From the NCBI GenBank assembly GCA_965217685.1, contig CBDCIZ010000003.1:2852001-2916000 (forward strand): a DNA stretch of 64,000 nt, read 5' to 3'. Shown here in pieces: positions 56,980-64,000 of the stretch. The stretch is from Aurantimonas sp965217685. GTDB taxonomy: Bacteria; Pseudomonadota; Alphaproteobacteria; Rhizobiales; Rhizobiaceae. The translations under genes and the position numbers were made by a program. The notes beneath the pieces are model-generated. The model had not been told where the DNA came from, ran no database searches, and was given only the letters and a program-made list of their open reading frames with translations. Positions within the stretch are counted from its first letter, which is position 1; the number at the start of each line of letters is the position of its first letter.

Positions 56980-57951
56980 TTGATTGATTCTGCAAGAATT
57001 AATTCCATCGAACGCGAGTTCGACGCGGACTCCCCCGTGTGCCCGACAGTCTTCATTCCGGGCGGGTCGTTCACGATGGGGTCAAATCGACACTATCCGG
57101 AAGAAGCTCCCGAGCATCGGGTCACGGTCGACGCTTTTTGGATAGATAGAACACCGGTAACGAATCGCCAATTCCGCGCGTTCGTTCGCGATACAGGCTA
57201 TGTGACCGTTGCCGAGCACGATCCGGATCCGGACTGCTACCCCGGCGCACCGCTGCACATGTTGAAGGCCGGATCCTCGGTATTCTCCGTTCCCGACGAT
57301 GCGGTCCGGTCCAGTCCGGTGACATGGTGGAGTTTTCGTTTCGGGGCAAGCTGGCGCCATCCCCTCGGTCCGGGGAGCTCGCTTCGCGGCCTGTTCGATC
57401 ATCCTGTCGTCCACGTTGCCTACGAGGACGCGCAAGCCTACGCGGCGTGGGCGGGAAAAGACCTGCCAACGGAAGCCGAGTGGGAATTCGCCGCCCGTGG
57501 CGGGCTGGATGGCGCTGCCTTCGCATGGGGCGAGGAGTTCATGCCGGACGGCAGGCCCATGGCGAACACTTGGCATGGCGTGTTCCCGACCGAGAACACG
57601 ATGCCGGACGGATATCGGGTGACATCACCTGTCGGCAGCTTCCCTCCCAATGGTTACGGGCTGTCGGACATGATCGGCAACGTCTGGGAGTGGACGTTGG
57701 ATTTCTACGCAGTCCGTCATGTCGTCGATTCATCCAAACCGTGTTGTACGCCCCGCAACCCACGCAACACGAATGCTTCGGACAGTCTCGATCCCGGCCA
57801 GCCGGACATACGGATTCCTCGCCGTGTGCTCAAAGGCGGATCGCATTTATGCGCGCCCAACTACTGCCAACGCTATCGGCCGGCGGCACGCCACCCGCAA
57901 TCGATCGACACCTCTGCCAGCCACATCGGATTTCGCTGTGTGAAGCGATAG
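56980..57951 (+). CDS. Formylglycine-generating enzyme (sulfatase-modifying factor)
   Basis: Copper-dependent oxidase that converts the motif cysteine of a sulfatase to formylglycine, needed for sulfatase activity. The SUMF1 fold is clear: PGGSFTMGSNRHYPEEAPEH, VTVDAFWIDRTPVTNRQFRA, WAGKDLPTEAEWEFAARGG and GNVWEWTLDFY. The two catalytic cysteines lie near residues 291 and 296 in HLCAPNYCQRYRPAARH, as in true formylglycine-generating enzymes rather than EgtB or PvdO relatives. Length is 323 residues. It starts at a TTG at 56980 with GAGGGG upstream. The sulfatase follows 23 bases later. Confidence 0.92.
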   Translation: MIDSARINSIEREFDADSPVCPTVFIPGGSFTMGSNRHYPEEAPEHRVTVDAFWIDRTPVTNRQFRAFVRDTGYVTVAEHDPDPDCYPGAPLHMLKAGSSVFSVPDDAVRSSPVTWWSFRFGASWRHPLGPGSSLRGLFDHPVVHVAYEDAQAYAAWAGKDLPTEAEWEFAARGGLDGAAFAWGEEFMPDGRPMANTWHGVFPTENTMPDGYRVTSPVGSFPPNGYGLSDMIGNVWEWTLDFYAVRHVVDSSKPCCTPRNPRNTNASDSLDPGQPDIRIPRRVLKGGSHLCAPNYCQRYRPAARHPQSIDTSASHIGFRCVKR

Positions 57952-57974
57952 CTATCAATCGAAGGAGAATGACG

Positions 57975-59798
57975 ATGCCGTGCATTCCAGTCCTGCAGAA
58001 GATCCTGAGCCTTTCAGTGACGGCCGCGTTGATCGGAGCCGGGCCGACGTCTGCCTTCGCCGAAAACCTGCGCGGCACTTCATCGGGCCCGACCAGTCTT
58101 ACCGGACACAGTCAGCGCGAGCAGGTCATGACATTTCCGGAGGTCAAGCCTGCGCCGAATTTCTATCCGCGGCTTCAATGGCCGGAACAGGAAGGAACTT
58201 TGCAGACGCGTCTTGCCGACCGTGAAGCGGCGACCGGACGCAAACCCAACATAGTCGTATTCCTGATGGACGATGTCGCATTCAGCGATCCGGGGTTCAA
58301 CGGCGGCGGCAACGTATACGGACAGCCGACGCCGAACTTCGATCGATACGCGGCGCAGGGAACGGTGCTGACGTCGGCTTATTCGACGCCGACATGCACG
58401 CCCAGCCGCGCCTCGCTTCTGACGGGTCAATCGCCGTTGCATCATGGTCTCCTGCGTCCCTCAATTCCCGGAGAGCAAGGCGGCCTCAATGATCCGATGA
58501 CATTGCCGATGGTCCTGAAAACCGTCGGCTACACCACGCAGGGAATGGGAAAATGGCATCTCGGCGAGAGCCGATCGGCGCTGCCGCAGAACCTCGGTTT
58601 CGACGACTTTTACGGCTTCTCGGGGGTTCCGGAATATTTCACCGGCTGGCGTGACCCGTCGATCAATCCGGAACTGGCGCTCAGTCCGGAGCGATATCAG
58701 GCCTTTGCCGAACGAGAGAGCGCGCAGAGGGGAATTCATTGCCGGGCAAGCGATACGGAAGCGTGCGAGCGCACCGAAGTCATCGATATCGATCAAGTCA
58801 AAACTCTGGATGAGGATTACGCCAGCCGCGCCGAGGACTTCATTCGCACGGGCGCCGAGGGCGATACGCCGTGGTTCCTGATGCAGAATACACGCGGCTG
58901 CCACTTCTTCAATTACCCGAGCGACAAATGGGCCGGGCGTTCACCGGCAAGAACGGTCTACAGCGACTGCATCGTCGAGATGGACGACATTTTCGGCCGG
59001 CTGATGAAGGCCGTCGAAGACAGCGGCCAGGCGGACAACACCATCGTCGTCGTAACTTCCGACAACGGGCCGGAATGCGAGGTGCCGCCGGCAGGACATA
59101 CGGCCTTCCGCGGCTGCAAGGGAACCGCCTGGGAGGGCGGCGTGCGGGTTCCGACCTTCGTCTACTGGCCTGGAATGGTGCCGACGCGGCGGTCGGATGC
59201 GCTGTTCGACCAGATGGATCTCTTCAACACCCTGGCGCACGTGGCCGGTGTCGATCAGGCCCGTCTTTCGGAACTCGTCCCGACGGATCGCTATATCAGC
59301 GGCATCGACCAGGCATCGTTTCTCTTGGTGGCGAACGGCAGGCCCAACCGCCGCAGTCGCATTTACACGATGAACAAGTATGTCACCGGGGTGCGGGTCG
59401 ACGAGTTCAAGTGGGTCATCACAGGACAGGACGAGGAGGGTATTTCCACGCGCGGCTATGTCGGTGGTTTCTCAGGATCGATCTGGACCGACTCGGGCGG
59501 CATCACCCTCTATAATCTTTACAGAAGCCCGCGAGAGGAAGAGACGCTCGGCAACCGCCTCGACAACGTCTTCACCTTCCTCCAGCCGTCTCTGGTCGGA
59601 TTCTTCAAGGACCTCGAGACCTACCCGACGCCTCCGGATGCTCTGGGATTCTACGACAACAATCCGCCGATGTATCAGCTGCTTCCTGAACTACTGCAAC
59701 GTTTTCAGGAGCGCTCGGACACCGAGCCGACCGGCGGAGGCTCCCCGGCAGGCGACGCGATGGCGCCCATCGAAGCCCTTCCGAGCACCCCACAATAA
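57975..59798 (+). CDS. Exported arylsulfatase-type sulfatase
   Basis: Hydrolyses a sulfate ester outside the cytoplasm; the substrate is unknown. A signal peptide ends at TSAFAEN (about residue 33). The core has the metal pair VVFLMDDVAFSDPGF, the signature CTPSRASLLTG with the formylglycine precursor C141, GKWHLGES with active-site Lys and His, and VVTSDNGPE with the second metal Asp and Asn. Length is 607 residues. I chose the ATG at 57975, 7 bases after GGAG; an ATG at 57969 is also in frame. The upstream enzyme supplies the needed modification. Confidence 0.93.
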   Translation: MPCIPVLQKILSLSVTAALIGAGPTSAFAENLRGTSSGPTSLTGHSQREQVMTFPEVKPAPNFYPRLQWPEQEGTLQTRLADREAATGRKPNIVVFLMDDVAFSDPGFNGGGNVYGQPTPNFDRYAAQGTVLTSAYSTPTCTPSRASLLTGQSPLHHGLLRPSIPGEQGGLNDPMTLPMVLKTVGYTTQGMGKWHLGESRSALPQNLGFDDFYGFSGVPEYFTGWRDPSINPELALSPERYQAFAERESAQRGIHCRASDTEACERTEVIDIDQVKTLDEDYASRAEDFIRTGAEGDTPWFLMQNTRGCHFFNYPSDKWAGRSPARTVYSDCIVEMDDIFGRLMKAVEDSGQADNTIVVVTSDNGPECEVPPAGHTAFRGCKGTAWEGGVRVPTFVYWPGMVPTRRSDALFDQMDLFNTLAHVAGVDQARLSELVPTDRYISGIDQASFLLVANGRPNRRSRIYTMNKYVTGVRVDEFKWVITGQDEEGISTRGYVGGFSGSIWTDSGGITLYNLYRSPREEETLGNRLDNVFTFLQPSLVGFFKDLETYPTPPDALGFYDNNPPMYQLLPELLQRFQERSDTEPTGGGSPAGDAMAPIEALPSTPQ

Positions 59799-59947
59799 GG
59801 CACACGTACGACTTGCGCTCCGGCAATAGATTTCGCGTGGTCGCCGAGACAGTTGAACGACCGTCCAATCGGTAGGAATGCCCACGTGTAGAGCCAATCC
59901 TGCGCCGAATCTCATAGCATTGGGAATATGCTCGAAAGGAATAGCCA

Positions 59948-60832
59948 TTGAACGCGGAGCAGTCACGAGCATTTCGGCAGCTCTTTCCGTGCGGCGCGAT
60001 CGGCTTCTTCTGCAAGGTCGCCGTGACGATAGCAGTCGTTGTGGCTACCTCCCGTCCTGGAGGGGCGCAGGACGCCGATCTTGCAAAGCAGCTTTCCAAT
60101 CCGATTGCGTCGCTTGTGAGCGTTCCGATTCAGGCCAATTACGACCGAGGCATCGGTCCGACGGACGACGGCTACCGGACGATCTTCAACGTCCAGCCCG
60201 TCATCCCTTTGTCGCTCAACGACAACTGGAATCTTATCTCGCGCACCATTCTGCCGATCGTCTATCAGGAAGACATCGTCGGGCCGGCAACGATCGGTGG
60301 GCAGACGATAGGGCTCTCGGGCTCACAGCTCGGCCTCGGCGACACGGTCCAGAGCCTGTTCCTCTCTCCCGCCAAACCCGGCCCTGCGGGAATTATCTGG
60401 GGCGTCGGTCCGGTTCTCCTTCTGCCCACTGCGACAGACAGCTTGCTCGGAGGCAAGAAATGGGGCGCCGGACCGACCGGCGTGGCTCTCAAGCAGAGCG
60501 GTCCCTGGACCTACGGTGTTCTGGCGAACCACATCTGGTCCTATGCCGGCGACGACGCGCGCCCGGACGTCAGCGCGACGTTCGTCCAGCCTTTCCTGTC
60601 CTATACGACAGCGGATGCCTGGACCTTCTCCGTCAACTCGGAAAGTTCCTACGATTGGGTCGCCGAAGACTTGAGTGTTCCCGTCAACTTGCAGGTCAGC
60701 AAGCTGGTGACCATCAACGACCAGCCGCTCAGCCTGCAGGCGGGCGTTCGATATTGGGCCGAAAGGACAACCGGGGGGCCTGAAGGTTTCGGTGCCCGCC
60801 TCGGCGTCACGTTCCTTTTCCCGAAAGGATGA
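59948..60832 (+). CDS. Secreted beta-barrel-type protein (transporter-like)
   Basis: A 294-residue protein with an N-terminal signal (AVTIAVVVATSRPGGAQ) and alternating strands typical of outer-membrane barrels: VSVPIQANYDRGIGPTDDGY, IFNVQPVIPLSLNDNWNLIS, GIIWGVGPVLLLPTATDSLL and a final aromatic-ended strand ARLGVTFLFPKG. Relatives are often labelled transporter without proof. AAAGGAA precedes the TTG start. It follows the sulfatase by 149 bases and its stop overlaps the next ATG. Confidence 0.78.
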   Translation: MNAEQSRAFRQLFPCGAIGFFCKVAVTIAVVVATSRPGGAQDADLAKQLSNPIASLVSVPIQANYDRGIGPTDDGYRTIFNVQPVIPLSLNDNWNLISRTILPIVYQEDIVGPATIGGQTIGLSGSQLGLGDTVQSLFLSPAKPGPAGIIWGVGPVLLLPTATDSLLGGKKWGAGPTGVALKQSGPWTYGVLANHIWSYAGDDARPDVSATFVQPFLSYTTADAWTFSVNSESSYDWVAEDLSVPVNLQVSKLVTINDQPLSLQAGVRYWAERTTGGPEGFGARLGVTFLFPKG

Positions 60833-61098
60833 CTGTCTTGACCGCTGAACAAGATGCCGCGCCTGACCCGAAAGGATCGCGAAACCAGCGGCCCGTTTCG
60901 ATCCTGATCGGGAATGATTCGATAACGCGCCTGATCGCGCCGCTGCCCGCCGAGAGGCATTTCGGTTCTTTTTGGCAGAACCGCCCGACGCTCGCCGACA
61001 GGATGACGAGGGGCCGCGAGACGGTCGGTGAGCCTTGCCAGAAGGGCGTCGGCGGAGATCTTCCGAATGGCGGGCAAAGCCAAGGGGTCGCGGCATGA
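60829..61098 (+). CDS. Small coupled ORF, function unknown
   Basis: An 89-codon frame that starts with ATGA overlapping the upstream barrel gene's stop and ends overlapping the next gene's ATG. AAAGGATG gives a plausible ribosome binding site. It encodes a hydrophilic protein (SILIGNDSITRLIAPLPAER, TLADRMTRGRETVGEPCQKG) with no recognisable domain, no signal peptide and no membrane segment. The double four-base overlap is the main support. It could instead be a translated linker. Confidence 0.45.
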   Translation: MTVLTAEQDAAPDPKGSRNQRPVSILIGNDSITRLIAPLPAERHFGSFWQNRPTLADRMTRGRETVGEPCQKGVGGDLPNGGQSQGVAA

Positions 61099-62042
61099 CC
61101 CGGTTCTCAATCGTCCGTGCAACGGTTTCGGGCGCGCTTGCCGTTGCTTGCCTGTCTGCCGTCGGCGGTGCCAGAGCCGCAGAGGGAGCGTCCAGCCACT
61201 ACCTTCCCGGAACGGCAGGAGATTTCGGCTTGGCCATAGCCCCCAAGCCCGGGCTTCAGACGGCCAACATACTCTGGTGGCAGTCCGGCGACGTCGATGC
61301 GACCGTCCTGCAGGGCCAGGTAAAACTCGGGATCGACGTCGACGTCGTGCTCGACATCGCCGCTGCGACCTACACTTTCGAAAATCCGTTCCTCGGCGGC
61401 GTATACACCTTCGGCGTCGCGGTGCCGTTCGGTTATGCCCGCCTCGATGCGCGGGCGTCGGGTCCAGGCGGCGCATCGCTCGGCCTCGGCGATGATTCGT
61501 TCGCCCTCAGCGATATCGCGGTCACCCCGCTGCAGATCAACTGGAACAGCGGTGACTTCCACTTCAAGGCGGCCCACACGATCATCGCTCCGACCGGCGT
61601 CTACGACGTCGACGATCTCGTCAATCTCGGACGGAACTACTGGAGCTTCGACAGCATCGGAGCGGTCACCTGGTTCGATCCGGACATTGGTGCGGAGGTG
61701 TCGGTTGCGGCGGGGGTTATGTTCAACACGAAAAATCATGACACCGACTACCGAACCGGCACGGAGATGCACGTCGATTTCACGGCCAACCAGTTTCTGT
61801 CCCCGACCTTCGCGCTCGGAATAAGGGGGTATTACTATCTTCAATTGAGCGGTGACAACGGAGCCGGAGCAGTCCTTGGGGACTTTAAATCCGAGTCCTT
61901 CGGCCTGGGACCGGGCGCCGTATGGTCACCCGCCTTCGCGGAGGGCAGACTGGCGCTCGCCGGGAAATGGTTGCACGACTTCACTGCGGAAAATCGCTTT
62001 AAGTCGGATTACGGGTTGCTGACCGTAGGCTGGAAGTTTTGA
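61095..62042 (+). CDS. Secreted MetA-pathway-type outer-membrane protein
   Basis: A 315-residue protein of the family named after the phenol degradation meta pathway (often labelled SphA or transporter). The signal peptide ends at GGARAAEG. The typical opening SHYLPGTAGDFGLAIAPKPG, then VYTFGVAVPFGYARLDARA, TPLQINWNSGDFHFKAAHTI and the final barrel strand SDYGLLTVGWKF are present. It probably forms an outer-membrane channel for hydrophobic or aromatic compounds. The start overlaps the small upstream ORF as ATGA. Confidence 0.85.
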   Translation: MTRFSIVRATVSGALAVACLSAVGGARAAEGASSHYLPGTAGDFGLAIAPKPGLQTANILWWQSGDVDATVLQGQVKLGIDVDVVLDIAAATYTFENPFLGGVYTFGVAVPFGYARLDARASGPGGASLGLGDDSFALSDIAVTPLQINWNSGDFHFKAAHTIIAPTGVYDVDDLVNLGRNYWSFDSIGAVTWFDPDIGAEVSVAAGVMFNTKNHDTDYRTGTEMHVDFTANQFLSPTFALGIRGYYYLQLSGDNGAGAVLGDFKSESFGLGPGAVWSPAFAEGRLALAGKWLHDFTAENRFKSDYGLLTVGWKF

Positions 62043-62082
62043 CGGGCGGCAGGGCGGCGACATCGAAGCAGGGTCGCCTGCC

Positions 62083-64000
62083 ATGAGATTCTGTGCGGAG
62101 GGACAAAGGGCCGAGGCGACGCCGGCCTCGAAATCTCGTCGAGCGCCATCGTTCCGGTTGTTGGCCGTGGGAGCGTCACTTGTGCTCCTCTCGCTCTCCC
62201 TGTGCTCGATCGCTGTCGCACAACAGCCGGCGAACCCGCCGATCTCCACCTCGTCGGACCGGGTGCCGCCTGCCGAAAAGCTCCGGCAGCTAAAACAGCT
62301 TCTGGACGATCCGGACGTCGCGGCCTGGATCGCGGCGCAGCCACGCGGGACATTCACTGGGACGCAGCCGGTACGAGAAGCCGCACCCCTGGCGGCTCGG
62401 ATCGACAGGGTCCGCATCCACCTGCGTGCTATCGTCGGTGCCTTTCCGCACCTTATGGAAGAGGTCGCGGACACGCTTCGGCTCGCCGGTCGGGAACTGA
62501 GCCTTCGCAGCGCCGAATACGCGATCCTGCTCGTCCCGTTGACCCTGCTTGTGGGCCTCGTGGGTATGCTGCTGATACGTCGGGCCAGCCGGACCAGGTC
62601 TGAAGTCGTCTCCCCTGGGGACGACGGATATTTCCTCGCCGCTGTGCTGCCGCCGATCGGCTTTGCCGTCGGCAGCGCGCTTGTCGTTTTGTTCTTCGAC
62701 TGGCCGCCGGTGCTGGGCCGCGCTGTCGTTGGTTACGTCCTTGCCTGTGTGGGAACCCGTCTCTTCATCGCGGCGGGCGGCGCTGCAGTCGAGATGCTGC
62801 GGTCAGACAAGCAGGCTGGAGAACGAGAATTCGAGCCGCGCTACGACGTGGAAACTCTCCGGTTCTGGTCCCGTCGAACCAACCTCTTCGTCGGTTATTT
62901 GTTCTTCGGTTGGGCCACCCTATACGTTTTCGAGCCCCTGCCGGCGGCCGATCCGGTCGGGTTGCTCGCGGCCTATATTCTGGGTCTCGGTCTGCTGGCG
63001 ATCGCGATCGCGAGCGTCTGGCAGAGCCCCGAACGAAGAACTCTCAGTTCTCGAGGCATGGCGCGCTCGGTCGCGGTGAGCCTTGCCTTCGTCTGCCTTT
63101 GGCTGCTTTGGGTGGCGGAGCTGAACGCCGTGCTCTGGATCGGTATCTTCGCCTTCGTCCTTCCTGTCACCGTGTGGATTGCCGGCGATGTGGCGAGGGT
63201 CTTCTTCCGAGACAGGATCGCGGCAAGTCGGCGGTCGCCCCTCTTGCCGGTTTTCGCCGAGCGCGTCGGTCGGGCGAGCGTCATTCTCGTTGCGATCGTC
63301 TGGCTGGCAAGTTTCGTCGGCACTGATACCGAAACGCTGGCGGGCGGCACGGATGTCCTCTCTCGCCTCGCAAGAGGCGTTCTGGGCGGGATTGCCGTTC
63401 TCCTGATCGCGGACCTCGTCTGGGCCATCGTCCGGGCCGCAATCGATGACAAGCTCAGGCGTGCCGAAACCGATGCTGACGGTACCGAAGAAGCGAGGGC
63501 GAGACGCGGGAGGCTGCTGACGCTCCTGCCGATCATCCGCAACATCTTTTCCGTCGCGCTCGCAGTCATCGCCATCCTCATGGTGCTGGCGAGCCTAGGA
63601 ATCGAGATCGCTCCGCTGATCGCCGGGGCAGGGGTCGCCGGAGTCGCCGTCGGCTTTGGTGCGCAGACCGTGGTCAAGGACGTGATCAGTGGCATGTTCT
63701 ATCTATGGGACGATGCATTCCGGGTGGGGGAATACATCCAGAGCGGCGACTACAAGGGAACGGTCGAGTCCTTCAGCCTGCGGTCGATCAAGCTGCGGCA
63801 CCACCGAGGCCCGCTGTTCACGGTGCCGTTCGGGGTACTCGGTGCGGTCCAGAACATGAGCCGCGACTGGGTCATCGACGTCATGTCGGTGAACGTTCCC
63901 TACGACACCGACCTCCAAAGGGTGAAAGCCATCGTCAAGGACATCGGGCGCCAGCTTCAGGAGGCTCCCGAGTTCGAGCCCTACATTATCCAGACCCTGA
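62083..64000 (+). CDS. MscS family mechanosensitive channel (partial)
   Basis: Open to the window end, 639 codons so far. A signal peptide or first membrane segment (LLAVGASLVLLSLSLCSIAV) precedes a periplasmic linker and about eight more membrane segments. The MscS pore helix reads PLIAGAGVAGVAVGFGAQTV, and VVKDVISGMFYLWDDAFRVG begins the cytoplasmic beta domain. It resembles large YbdG or MscM-type channels, which release solutes on membrane tension. It starts 40 bases after the barrel gene, so it is probably in the same operon. The C-terminus lies beyond the window. Confidence 0.9.
   Translation, partial: MRFCAEGQRAEATPASKSRRAPSFRLLAVGASLVLLSLSLCSIAVAQQPANPPISTSSDRVPPAEKLRQLKQLLDDPDVAAWIAAQPRGTFTGTQPVREAAPLAARIDRVRIHLRAIVGAFPHLMEEVADTLRLAGRELSLRSAEYAILLVPLTLLVGLVGMLLIRRASRTRSEVVSPGDDGYFLAAVLPPIGFAVGSALVVLFFDWPPVLGRAVVGYVLACVGTRLFIAAGGAAVEMLRSDKQAGEREFEPRYDVETLRFWSRRTNLFVGYLFFGWATLYVFEPLPAADPVGLLAAYILGLGLLAIAIASVWQSPERRTLSSRGMARSVAVSLAFVCLWLLWVAELNAVLWIGIFAFVLPVTVWIAGDVARVFFRDRIAASRRSPLLPVFAERVGRASVILVAIVWLASFVGTDTETLAGGTDVLSRLARGVLGGIAVLLIADLVWAIVRAAIDDKLRRAETDADGTEEARARRGRLLTLLPIIRNIFSVALAVIAILMVLASLGIEIAPLIAGAGVAGVAVGFGAQTVVKDVISGMFYLWDDAFRVGEYIQSGDYKGTVESFSLRSIKLRHHRGPLFTVPFGVLGAVQNMSRDWVIDVMSVNVPYDTDLQRVKAIVKDIGRQLQEAPEFEPYIIQTL

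Noticed and set aside
57324..57974. Upstream extension of the sulfatase frame inside the maturase gene
   Set aside because: It would bury the signal peptide; the ATG at 57975 has a proper ribosome binding site.

Overview
The window is GC-rich chromosomal DNA from an alphaproteobacterium, most likely of the Hyphomicrobiales (Rhizobiales). This rests on the 16S sequence, the gene order ptsP-prfA-prmC-DUF4167-clpB, the rRNA order 16S-tRNA-Ile-tRNA-Ala-23S-5S, and a helix-9 intervening sequence in the 23S gene. I cannot name the genus by reading alone. I saw no CRISPR array, no intact insertion sequence, no integrase and no phage genes.

Region 1 (1-18 kb) is housekeeping: nitrogen-PTS enzyme I, release factor 1 and its methyltransferase, an RNA-binding-type DUF4167 protein, and ClpB followed by a bidirectional terminator. 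A cell-wall block follows: two paralogous L,D-transpeptidases, an extensin-like protein and, convergently, an M23 endopeptidase. Between clpB and this block lie a PRC-barrel gene and a small secreted-protein gene that appears broken by frameshifts.

Region 2 (18-25.2 kb) is one complete rRNA operon with a clear promoter, two spacer tRNAs and a strong 3' hairpin. Its spacers and the 23S intervening sequence carry copies of a short palindromic repeat.

Region 3 (25.7-39.7 kb) is metabolic: an ABC importer, purU, a D,D-carboxypeptidase lipoprotein, a SelD-associated-type flavoprotein, xylA, RNase H1, a run of VOC and DUF1428 genes, and a GST divergent from a MarR regulator whose promoter contains a perfect palindrome.

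Region 4 (40.3-49.6 kb) is the main candidate for an undescribed system. One strong promoter leads into a tight row: an orphan PaaA-like di-iron protein, an AMP-forming acyl ligase, a radical SAM enzyme, a hotdog protein, a thiolase, a P450, an acyl carrier protein, a KAS III-like synthase and, after a gap, an ATP-grasp ligase. Together they could activate an acid, oxidise it, extend it on a carrier and join it to an amine. The product is unknown.

Region 5 (49.8-56.1 kb) is accessory: a transglutaminase-like protein, a SHOCT protein, an AraC regulator divergent from a membrane protein and an oxidoreductase, and a DUF1993 gene. Three copies of a 44-base dispersed repeat lie in the gaps. Region 6 (57-64 kb) is a co-directional set: a formylglycine-generating enzyme, an exported sulfatase with the matching modification motif, two secreted barrel-type proteins with a small ORF coupled between them, and an MscS channel cut by the window end.
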